Positions 1 through 9,129 of a stretch of 64,000 bases of DNA are shown piece after piece. The stretch comes from Dioscorea cayenensis subsp. rotundata. Taxonomy: Eukaryota > Streptophyta > Magnoliopsida > Dioscoreales > Dioscoreaceae. The translations under genes and the position numbers were made by a program. Under the pieces are notes generated by a model that was not told where the DNA came from, ran no database searches, and was given only the letters and a program-made list of their open reading frames with translations. Where the stretch lies: NCBI RefSeq assembly GCF_009730915.1, contig NC_052486.1, forward strand, positions 22,411,589-22,475,588, in the 5' to 3' direction. Numbering within the stretch: the stretch's first letter is position 1; every line of letters begins with the position of its first letter.

Positions 1-559
1 ATCATAGAAAACAATCAGACATTAGAAAAAAAAACGTACATAATAACATGCGAAGTAATCTTCAAATGTATAATACAAAATGCGATAATATGATATAATG
101 CATGTATATAGTCCAAATCTTAACTTATATAATAAAATCTAGATTTTAGTGACTATCATCAAAATCATCAAGTCCATCATCATCCAAGATCATCAATTTC
201 CTCTTCAAATTTATCATTCTCTTCATCTAAATAGTGGATCGACCTGAAGAAAAGAGATGAGTCTTGATTCTACTTGGTTGGTTGTGTGTTGGTCACTCTA
301 ATTTAAACGGCTCTGATTGTATGTGGGCCTCTTTTATTTTTAATCATCAAAGATGAGTGGATAAGATTAAAAGTTAAACTAAATATTTAAAAAATAACAA
401 AATAAATTTGTTGATGTTATGAAGGCGCGCATAGACCCACGCCTTGAGCCTTGTGCCTAGGCTCAAGGGTGCGCCTTTGTAATAGTGTCCGCCTAACACC
501 TATAAAGGCGCAAGCTGTTGAGCCTTGCGCCCAAAGAGCCCGAGGCGCTCCTCAACATG
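1..559. mobile_element. hAT-like non-autonomous element, truncated by the window edge
   Basis: The GC-rich stretch 424-559 is built from AGGCGC-type words, and its right end (GGCGCTCCTCA followed by ACATG) matches the end of the copy at 10,321-10,883. On the minus strand around 130-235 there are short acidic stretches (DEENDKFEEE in one frame, LDDDGLDDFDDSH then a stop in another), placed as in the copy at 45,036-45,985. I infer a third member of the family whose left end lies outside the window. The left limit and the acidic frames are uncertain. Confidence 0.5.
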
Positions 560-1689
560 TGAGTAGATGGATATGTGCATGAATGGATGGATGTATGTAT
601 AGGTAGATGGTTATGTGCATGAATGTACCATAAGTGTATGAGGCTATAAGCATCTGATTCACATGTTATCAAAATCTAGTTTATAAAAATTTCCCATAGC
701 CAATGAGAATAGTGCAGTCTTTGTTGGTCTCTTACCATAAGTGTACGAGGCTATAAGCATCTGATTCACATGTTATCAAAATCTAGTTTATAAAAATCCA
801 TTCTAGTTCCTAATCTAGTTCCTAATCTAGATTGCATTAAATAGTTTCAAGATAACAAGCCGAAGAGTAATCAAATCCTATATACCAATAGAGAGACATT
901 TTTGCACCCAGAAGTAAACGTGCACAGAAGTATCCACCATTCATGACATTAAAGAAAGTATTACATGTCGCTATACTGAAATTTTCAAAAACATGTCAAC
1001 TTTTTTAAACATGATTGTTTCATAACACAGTTCAAACTTGAAGGAAGTTCACCTTTTTCCCAATGCTTGCTAATTTCCTTGATGAAATAAAAATAAATAA
1101 ACCTATCACTCTCAAAAGCCTAACACCTTTACAACCTACAATCAAGACTAATGTTTGTTTACTATCCACTAAATGCGATAACCTAATACCTTTATAAACC
1201 ACAATCAAGACTCATGTTCATGTCACCATTCACTCAATGAGATAGTATCAAATTTCATTTTTTTTTTTATTTCGACACAAAGCAATCAAGACTGAGGTTT
1301 GTCCTACCATTCTGCCATTCAAAGTGACATATTAACGATCCAAAGTTTGAAGGTGCTTCTTTGGCAAACTAATCACGCACACGAAAGACACCGCCATTAA
1401 AATTTTCTTTTTTGTTTATTTTAAGGCAAATCCATAGTCTAGTAATTAAATCAGAAGAGATGCCAAAAGCGCATACCTCTAGCTAGAACTCAAACAATAA
1501 AGAGAATTAAAAAAAAAATCGAGGAATTAAAAACCATCTTGTCAAGAATCGGAGGATGCCTCAACGAACAGAAACCAAAATCTATTCCGCAAACCATTCA
1601 TTCATCGAGATTATAAAGAAAATCTACAAATCATCAAATTAAAAAAAAAAATACCCTGAAAAAATAAGAGAATGGGAGGAATAGCTCAC
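560..1689. other. AT-rich spacer with a short direct duplication
   Basis: No gene is recognisable. A 65-bp segment is repeated at 626-690 and 733-797, a period of 107 bp, with one visible difference (GTATGAGG versus GTACGAGG). Between 1,080 and 1,320 there is a looser repeat containing AATCAAGACT three times. Confidence 0.6.
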
Positions 1690-1965
1690 CAAGTGAGGTT
1701 GCTGGCGGAGATCAGACCTCATGGCAGTGGTGTCAGCGCCGCGAGATCCGTGATCGAAGATGCCTCATACTCAAGCGAGATCTTCACCTCTCCCATTGGG
1801 ATCTGAAGTGCCTTTAGGCACCAGCCACGGGGTCGTGAACGTCGCAGGGCTCCCTCCGAGGATCTCTGCTGCAAGGTACACCAAAGACACGAACCCTAAA
1901 CACAAAAGAACGAGAGAGAGAGAGAGAGAGAACGATTAGGCCATCAGGGTTTCTCTCAGCGAGAA
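1690..1965 (-). other. Candidate 5' exon or leader of an unidentified minus-strand transcript
   Basis: This patch is much richer in GC than its surroundings. Read on the minus strand it begins with a CT tract (complement of the GA repeat at 1,912-1,931), contains an AACCCTAAA-type box common in plant 5' leaders, and ends in ACTTG followed by GTGAGC, a good splice donor at about 1,690. A short reading frame starting with ATGAGG precedes the donor and would encode about 11 residues (MRSDLRQQPHL). I do not recognise the product and could not find downstream exons in 1-1,680, so this may be a pseudogene start or a transcribed repeat. Confidence 0.25.
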
Positions 1966-2868
1966 CTTAATTTAAAAAAAAAAGGAGATGAGATTCATGT
2001 CCGTCATTAACTTTTTGCCCTTGAGTCCCTACAATCTATAGAATTCATAGTTAAGACCTATTTTACTTGGTTTCAAAGCAAAGGTTTTTAATAAATCAAA
2101 AAAAAAAAATTTGTTCTGAAAATAATTTAGTACTTAAAAATAACATATTTTTACAATTATCTTTTGTTTCATTAATTTATCTTGTTATTTAAAAAATAAA
2201 TAAATAAACAAGCATAAATATTTAAAAAAAACATATTTCACCCATAAATTTCTATGGAAATCAAGAAGGAACTCGAGATGCGCTCTCATGGCATATGAAA
2301 CTAAAAATTGGATTAAACTTAGATTTTTTTTTTTTTTGGGCAAATTATCATCAGAACGAGATTGAATTGGGTCAGATGATGAACAACCTTTCTTTCCATA
2401 AATTAAAGCAAAACAAAATTAATAAATAATAGAAGTGAAAACAATTGTAGAAAAAAACATTTTAAACAACGAAAAATTTTGAGAAAAAATCCTCAAATCG
2501 ATACAAAAATAAAAAAGCAAATCAAAGAAAAATCACAGATAAAAGAAGATTAATAAAATATCATAAAAAACATAAGAAACATGAAACAAAGAATACCCAA
2601 ATCCTTGATGAGTTTGAAGGAGATCGCTCAGGGTATCAATCAGGCGCTCGGCATGCAAATCTCTTCATCAAATGAGAGGAAGTGACCTGCGATCCGGTCT
2701 GTTGAGCTTGAATTTTAGAAATCATCACCGCGATCAATCCCAATTGAGACCAAAATCAAAGAAATCTATAAACCCTAAAAATAAAAACAAGAAATTTAAA
2801 AAACCCTAGTTTAGTACCAAATCACTCATTGGAGACGGCCACCACGCAGTGACGCAACTGAGAAGGGG

Positions 2869-2876
2869 TATTTATA
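2869..2876 (-). promoter_or_regulatory. TATA box (TATAAATA) of an unidentified minus-strand transcript
   Basis: The minus strand reads TCTATAAATACCCC here. About 40 bases downstream is a GC-richer leader, with ACTAGGGTTT and AACCCTA-type motifs in 2,770-2,860. It also contains a very short upstream-type ORF (MSDLVLN, stop). The sequence between about 2,600 and 2,850 could be first and second exons, but no frame gives a recognisable protein. Confidence 0.35.
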
Positions 2877-2879
2877 GAC

Positions 2880-3780
2880 TTCCATTTCGGGTCCAAAACT
2901 TAACGGGTCGGGTTTGGATCTTTTATTAGTATGATAATATCCAATAACCCGATAGAGCAAATAGAAATAGGTTTGTGTGTGTTGATAATTTTTTTTATAA
3001 TTACTTGATTTAGCATTTTGGTAATTTTGGTGTATGTTGTTTATAAATAATTAATGTAAATTTCTTCAGAATTTGTGTCAAAAATTGTTTACAAATTATT
3101 AATTTTGGCTTCCTTGATTGGTTGCTTGAGTGTTTTGGTAAATTTGATGGGGATTGGTTGAAAAAGATTAATGTAAATATTTTGAAAAAGGTTTATTTAT
3201 AAAAAGTGTATTTATTGAGGTTTTTATTTTTGGTTTAAAAGAAGCAAAATTATTTATCACCTAATTTTTTTGAAATATCTCATAATTATGTTTTTAATTT
3301 AGCTTTAATTTATTTATTTTTAATAATTTTGAATATTTTTACATGAATTGTACATTATATGTAAATGTTTTTAATATATTTTTTAAAATATGTAAAATAC
3401 TAATAAAAATATCTTACAATATATATAAATATTCAACATGTTTTCTAGTGAAAGTGTGAAACATTGAGGAAAGTAAAATAAAGAAAATAAAAATCAGAAC
3501 TCAAAATTCTTAAATTTGTATGTTTTAAGGAAAAAAAATAAATTATAATTGGTTAAAAACTTATATTTACAGCGTATTTAAATATAAATTTGAATTTATT
3601 TGAAATAAAGAAAACTAATTCATTAAAAAATATAAATCCTACTCAAAATAGGAGAAAAGACACTCCAAGTTCAATTGGAAATCAATAATAATAACATTTG
3701 ATAAAGAGTGAAATTGAAAATAATAATAATAATAATAATAAATAATAATAATAATAAATCAATAACAATAATTCAGTATT
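2880..3780. other. AT-rich spacer ending in a (TAA)n microsatellite
   Basis: No coding signal is visible. A TAA/ATA trinucleotide tract occupies about 3,721-3,757, just upstream of the AAA-ATPase pseudogene start. Confidence 0.6.
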
Positions 3781-3799
3781 TTTATCAAAATAGAGAGCC

Positions 3800-4723
3800 A
3801 TGACATTGAACAAAAACATTTTTGCTATGGCCATGTCTCTTGCTGGTTCAGCAATGGCATTGCACACTTGCATTAATAAATTTGTACCAGAAGAATTTCG
3901 GCATTTGTTCGAATCCTCTCTTATTAACAATGTTCGAAGTTGTTTACTTCAGGATCTCACCATTGTTAATGAAGAAAAAGATAAATTCAGCTTAAATAAT
4001 GTATACCAAGCTGCAGTGGCCTATATCAGTTCCAAAGTATCATCTTCCACAAATAGGATCAATGTGAAGAAACAAGGTTATGAAAAGAGTTTAGTCATCT
4101 CATTGGACACAAGAAACACAAGGAGACAAGGCATTGGATGTTTAGATTCCATCTATGTTAGAGTGATGGGAGAAGTTCAAAGAACAAGATAAGACATTAC
4201 AACTCTTTCACTATGAACATGATTAGTGGATTTCCATCATTCATGACCATCTTTCCACATTTGACACCATGGCCATGGATCCAGAGCTCAAGCAAATGGT
4301 CATGGAGGATTTAACCAATTTTGTAAAGCGAAAGGATTTTTACAGGAAAATCGGTAAAGCTTGGAAGCGTGGTTATTTGTTATATGGGCCACCAGGCACC
4401 GGTAAATCTAGTTTAATCTCTGCAATGGCCAACTTCCTCAAGTTTGACATTTATTGTAGCCTTTGCATGTTTAGGATCTTAGCCTTCAACTACCATGATG
4501 TTAATAATCACCCTTTGTTCAAAAAATTGAAGCATTGATCCAAGATCATGAGATAACTCCTGCTTATGTAGCTGAAGAACTAAGGAGAAGTGATGATTGT
4601 GAGGTTGCATTTCAAAGACTCCTCAAGTATCTCCAATGCATGAAAAAAGAAAGAATCAAAGCTAATGAAGATAATTCTCTACATGGGAAATCCTTGATTG
4701 ATCAATGTGGAGAAGGAAAATGA
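3800..4723 (+). pseudogene. AAA-ATPase (BCS1-like, AAA-ATPase At3g50940/ASD type), internally deleted pseudogene
   Basis: Three fragments of one plant AAA-ATPase lie in order. Positions 3,800-4,192 encode an N-terminal AAA-associated domain (MTLNKNIFAM start, VYQAAVAYISSKVS). Positions 4,248-4,540 encode the stretch leading into the ATPase core, HLSTFDTMAMDPELKQ, then GYLLYGPPGTGKSSLISAMA (Walker A). Positions 4,520-4,723 encode the C-terminal ITPAYVAEELRRSDDCEVAF region. Between the first two there are stops and missing sequence. After Walker A the frame jumps from KFDIY almost directly to the far downstream HPLF motif, so Walker B and the sensor regions are gone. A further frame change falls in the A-run near 4,522. 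Intact family members are roughly 450-520 residues; this one cannot make an active ATPase. It ends about 230 bp from the end of the SUVH gene, in convergent orientation. Confidence 0.85.
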
Positions 4724-4951
4724 CTTAAAAAAATACACGGTTAAAGTATGCAGTATGGATATATATATTCAAGGGTAAAGTCTGCAAAATTCCGTTGAGT
4801 GTTCAACAGAGACAACAACTTGGCAGTAAAAAAAAAGACAAATTCAGACGAATCTGCCAAGCAATTCAGACAAACGCTTTACACATTCAGAAGATCAAAA
4901 CAAAAATTTACCTCTCTTCTGAAATTACCACTTGGACATGCACACATTCCC

Positions 4952-7447
4952 TCAATACAACCTCCCAGTGCATTCGTCCGAGCCACAATGACAGTCCTTC
5001 CTCTTAATGTTACCATCAGAATCATGCACCTGATCAACAGCATAATTGTAGTGGTATGTCAGTTCCTGCAAGGGGGGAATGTTTTCAGCAGCAAAAAGCA
5101 TAATGTGAGGCATGCTCTTATCATCGTGATCATAGAGCACGTTCTGAGCATAGAGGTTCGGAGAGCAGCTGTGGTTGATAAACCTGCCAACATTTCCGTG
5201 CTTAGATGCATCGACAGTGTAGCCCTTCTCCTCCACACCTTGGAAAGATGCACTCTTTTTCAGTTCCGGTATACACATTGATAATCCTTCCCAAACAGAT
5301 TCATCATGATAGTTGTTCCCGATGGCGAACAAGTATTCATCATTGTCCCTTTTCTGAGCCTCTTCATCTTCTAGCAGCTCTCCAGCATACTCACAAATGA
5401 AACTGCCAGATGGTATGGATTTCAGTGATCTCACTCCCCAACCCATTGATTTAGTCTTGAAGACCTCTAATGGAAACTTGATACCATGTTGACTAACTCT
5501 ATTGGGACAAGACGGAGGACACTTGCAAGAAGGGCCACACTCATATACAAGGGGTTTTGCTTGAACTATTGCACCATTGTGATTAAAAGGAATCTCCCCT
5601 CCATTTTTATGAGCACATGAACAGTTGTTTGCAAAGAGGCAACCACGGATGCAGTCACAACCTTCTGAGGCAGTCAGTCGGTGCTGAGAAGGATATATCA
5701 TCTTCTGGGTGTATTCAAATGGCATCATTTGCTTGTCATCATCAACGGTATTTACTACATTGATGGGTCTCTTCTCTTGTCCTTGAGAAACATCTTGCAT
5801 GCAGAGACCTGGACGCAGTTTTGACCTTTTTGACCTCAAAAGTTCTTTGATAGGAAGCTCAGGTTGCCCTGGTATCCTCTTCATGTAAAACAAGAAGACA
5901 TAGTGATTATTCTTGCCCTTCTCATATGAATCTCGCTCGATTAAATAGAGGCCATCATAGATGTATGTCACTGTAGACTTGTGGCCCATCCTTGCCTCCT
6001 GTGAGTCATTGGTGTGGTATTGTTTAAAACCATAGATAACTCGAACAGGTGTTTGTGCTTCCTTACTGTTTCTGAGGGCTAGATTTCCACGTTCAAGCTT
6101 CTGATCTTTGTCAGGTGAACCGCAGCCAGAATATACCAATTCCTCTGAAGTGGCTACATCCTCAGCATGAGGATAACGACCGGAGGAGACAACACTAATG
6201 GCAAATGGCTTTCCATCTCGCCAAAGGTAATCAATGCCCGCCATGTGTTGACAGTGAAGGGCTATGGTGCACATCTCCACCCTCCAAAAGAACTCATCCC
6301 CAACTTGAACACCGGGGATGCTACCCATAAACTTACCACCGTTGCCCAAGCATTTCCCTTTACTTTTGAAAATACCAAAGGCCTTTAGGTCAACACGATT
6401 ACATTGGGTCTGTTTCGGCTCAGATTCTTCTTCCTGCAAAAGCTTTCTATGCATCGTTTGAAAAAGACGTAAAGTATCCTTGACTTTTTTACTTATCTCA
6501 ATCTCACTGGCATGGTCAGTAATCACAATGGTTTTGGATTCATCTTCTTCACGAGGTAATTCTTTATCTTCATTATCTAAGGGAGCTCTCGCTTCACTCT
6601 CATCTGCTTTCATGCCAAGTTCAATGTTAGCTGACTTCATTTTCTTCCCAGTAGAACTCTCAACTCCTTTGCCATCCTTCTCACTCAATGAAGGCACTAC
6701 TTCATCACAACATCCAGCCAGAGAACCTGTTTCTGCTCCCCCAAGAAGCACCATTGCATTAGATGCACTTCTCTTTCTTGCAGGAATGCTTCCATCGGCA
6801 ATAACTTGTCCACATCCAATAGGGAAATCACGAACAGATGAGACTCTAGAACAAAAGGGCCGTCTTCCAAGTGAACTCTCAGATTTTTTGCCATTCTTCT
6901 CATTCCACGAACTAACTATTTCATCACAACTTCCAGTCAGAGGACCCTTCTCTGAACCACCAACAAGCACCATTGTGTCATCCGTACTTCGGGGTCTTGC
7001 AGGGATACTATGACCAGTTGTGGTGTCTTTTCCAGTTCCAATTGGGAAATCATGAACTGCAGAGACTCCGGAACAAAAGGAGTGCCTTCTAGGTGATTGC
7101 TCTTTCACTTGATCAGATTTCAGTGACAACCAAGACCCATCTTGAGCTGCTGAATTGTTTGGTGCAGAAGCAACTACAGGCTGATTATTAACTTCAACAG
7201 AATAAGGAACCCTTCTAGTCATAGTGCCTGATGGTCCAGTAGTTTCCTGTCCAAACAAAACATTTGATGATTCCTTGAGTTTAAGGCTTAAGGGTTGTCC
7301 TGATGCTTCAGGCACACTGTCATTGTTTGGATCTCTGACTCTGGGCATAGAGGATGTCGCGCCTCCTCTAGTGGAGGATTTCCGTGGCTTGTACTTAAGA
7401 GGGATAGAAGCTTTAGTCCCAATATTCCCTTCTTTGAAAGACTCCAT
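4952..7447 (-). CDS. SUVH-type histone H3K9 methyltransferase (SUVH4/5/6 class)
   Basis: Single-exon reading frame of 831 codons, starting at ATG 7,447 (MESFKEG); a longer frame to 7,456 would need a TTG start. Residues 1-350 are low-complexity and basic or acidic, and contain a tandem duplication (118-192 and 193-266) sharing FCSxVSxVxDFPIG and SIPARxRS. An SRA/YDG domain follows at about 375-525 (GVQVGDEFFWR, HMAGIDY). The cysteine-rich pre-SET is at about 595-650, SET at about 658-802 with NHSC at 758-761, and post-SET CHCGSDEC at 819-826. Known SUVH proteins bind methylated DNA through SRA and methylate H3K9, linking histone marks to CMT3-type DNA methylation. All catalytic landmarks appear intact, so I infer an active nuclear enzyme. 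Intronless coding sequence is common for part of this family. A spliced 5' leader reaching about 8,700 is plausible. Confidence 0.95.
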   Translation of the reverse strand: MESFKEGNIGTKASIPLKYKPRKSSTRGGATSSMPRVRDPNNDSVPEASGQPLSLKLKESSNVLFGQETTGPSGTMTRRVPYSVEVNNQPVVASAPNNSAAQDGSWLSLKSDQVKEQSPRRHSFCSGVSAVHDFPIGTGKDTTTGHSIPARPRSTDDTMVLVGGSEKGPLTGSCDEIVSSWNEKNGKKSESSLGRRPFCSRVSSVRDFPIGCGQVIADGSIPARKRSASNAMVLLGGAETGSLAGCCDEVVPSLSEKDGKGVESSTGKKMKSANIELGMKADESEARAPLDNEDKELPREEDESKTIVITDHASEIEISKKVKDTLRLFQTMHRKLLQEEESEPKQTQCNRVDLKAFGIFKSKGKCLGNGGKFMGSIPGVQVGDEFFWRVEMCTIALHCQHMAGIDYLWRDGKPFAISVVSSGRYPHAEDVATSEELVYSGCGSPDKDQKLERGNLALRNSKEAQTPVRVIYGFKQYHTNDSQEARMGHKSTVTYIYDGLYLIERDSYEKGKNNHYVFLFYMKRIPGQPELPIKELLRSKRSKLRPGLCMQDVSQGQEKRPINVVNTVDDDKQMMPFEYTQKMIYPSQHRLTASEGCDCIRGCLFANNCSCAHKNGGEIPFNHNGAIVQAKPLVYECGPSCKCPPSCPNRVSQHGIKFPLEVFKTKSMGWGVRSLKSIPSGSFICEYAGELLEDEEAQKRDNDEYLFAIGNNYHDESVWEGLSMCIPELKKSASFQGVEEKGYTVDASKHGNVGRFINHSCSPNLYAQNVLYDHDDKSMPHIMLFAAENIPPLQELTYHYNYAVDQVHDSDGNIKRKDCHCGSDECTGRLY

Positions 7448-7876
7448 AGCAACCAATTACAAGAAAGAAATCAATCCAAATCCTGCACTAAATGAGGTTC
7501 AAAAATTCAAGTTTTTAGGCAAATATGACAACAGGACAAGAAAACCTTCAATTGAATATAGAACCAAATCACAAAACACAGAACTAGAAATATGATGCTT
7601 CACTGCCAATATAGTCAGTGATATTGTACAGATGATTGGGTCCTTGTTGCTCATATTTCTAAGAAAAATGACATACTTATAAAATTTTTAAGTGTGAAGT
7701 GCCTCAATACTTAATTTAACCATAAATGAGATATATTGAACTATAAGATTTTTACTTTTCTTCTTTCTCAACCTTCAACATTCATAAAATGTTAGAACCT
7801 CAAATCAACCATATATCTAGATGATCTCATTTATATTTCCAAGAACTATGTAGCAAGCCATAAAAACTCCAATTTC

Positions 7877-7943
<67 letters not shown>

Positions 7944-8700
7944 GAAAATGCATGAAAGTCTCATCCTAACAAGGATCAAAATCAATATACACACAGCATT
8001 TTAGAGCGCTAGTATTTCAAGAACCCTAACCAGAATAACAATTTCAATATCACCAAACAAGCAATCCAAATCTTCACCTCCTAATACCAAAAATCAATTT
8101 TAATTTATTTTGATTTCACTACAGAACCATGAAATGCAATCTCAATATGATAAAATTTCTAAAATTTCAACAAAAAAAACCCCCTAATAACTCCAATATC
8201 ATAAAAATTGAAAAGAAAAAACTACTCTCAATAACCAACATATACACAAATCCAAGAACCCTAGTTCTTCAAGAAATCCCAATCAGAATCACACATTCAA
8301 AATCACAAAAACAACCAATTCAAATCTCAACATCCAATTAAAAAAAATAAAATAAAATAAAAATCCAATTACCTTCAATTAAACAACAAGAACCATAAAA
8401 TGCGACCTCAATGTGCCAAATTTCCTAAAAACTCTACAATCAATCAAAGAAAATTTCCCAAAAAACAAAGAATGGGTGACCTACGGTTTGAGAAGGGACC
8501 TTGGGATCCAGTTTTGGTCGTCGGAATGGCAACGGACGGAGGGATCTCGCCGGGAATGTTGCTCCGGCTCCGGAGAAGGCCGGAAAAGGGAGATTTGGAG
8601 CGAAAGGGAGGAAAAGACATGGGTTCTGTTATGGTAGTTTGGATGTGGTCACCGACCGTGAGCTCACCTACTCACTCATTTTTGAAGAGTTAATTTCAAT
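7448..8700 (-). promoter_or_regulatory. Probable 5' leader/intron and promoter of the SUVH gene, with (TAA)n microsatellite
   Basis: Upstream of the SUVH start the DNA is AT-rich, with a trinucleotide TAA tract at about 7,877-7,940 (roughly 21 units). A GC-rich island at about 8,470-8,670 follows, with several CCGG words and short frames open on the plus strand only by chance. Plant SUVH genes often have a non-coding first exon and a leader intron. The GC island is a natural candidate for that exon, but I see no decisive splice pair. Confidence 0.4.
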
Positions 8701-9129
8701 TTGAAAAGGAAATTCCCAAATTTTTAAGACAAGGCGGTGATCATATCGCACATGGGTTAGTGGATAATGAAATTTAAAAAAAAAAAAAAAGGTTTTTTAC
8801 TTGGCACTCCTTCAAAAATATAAAAATTAATTTTCCAGCCCATAACTTTACAAATATATATTTTTTATTACCTTTTTATGAATTTTATTTTCTTACTATT
8901 ATATTTTACCTGAGTTAAATAACTTTCTAAATGTTATTATTTACATAAAATAAAATTTATTTTGTAATGTATATCTTTAGATGGTAGATAAAAATGAGTA
9001 TACTTTCTATTTTTAATTACAAAATCCATAATTCCATCATCTAAATTAAGTGTATATCGTTCATCTACTTCATCTTCTTCAACTACTAGTATTGCAAAAA
9101 TTACTTCCAAGTATTTAGAGTTAGCTGTT
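8701..9129. other. AT-rich spacer
   Basis: Nothing recognisable; poly-A and AT-rich runs only. Confidence 0.5.

Noticed and set aside
2600..2745. Possible coding exon (minus) with ERLIDTLSDLLQTHQ-like frame
   Set aside because: Frame is preceded by stops, and I see no start, acceptor or homologous protein.
6480..7013. 177-codon plus-strand open frame inside the SUVH gene
   Set aside because: Antisense shadow of the N-terminal SUVH coding sequence; no family similarity.
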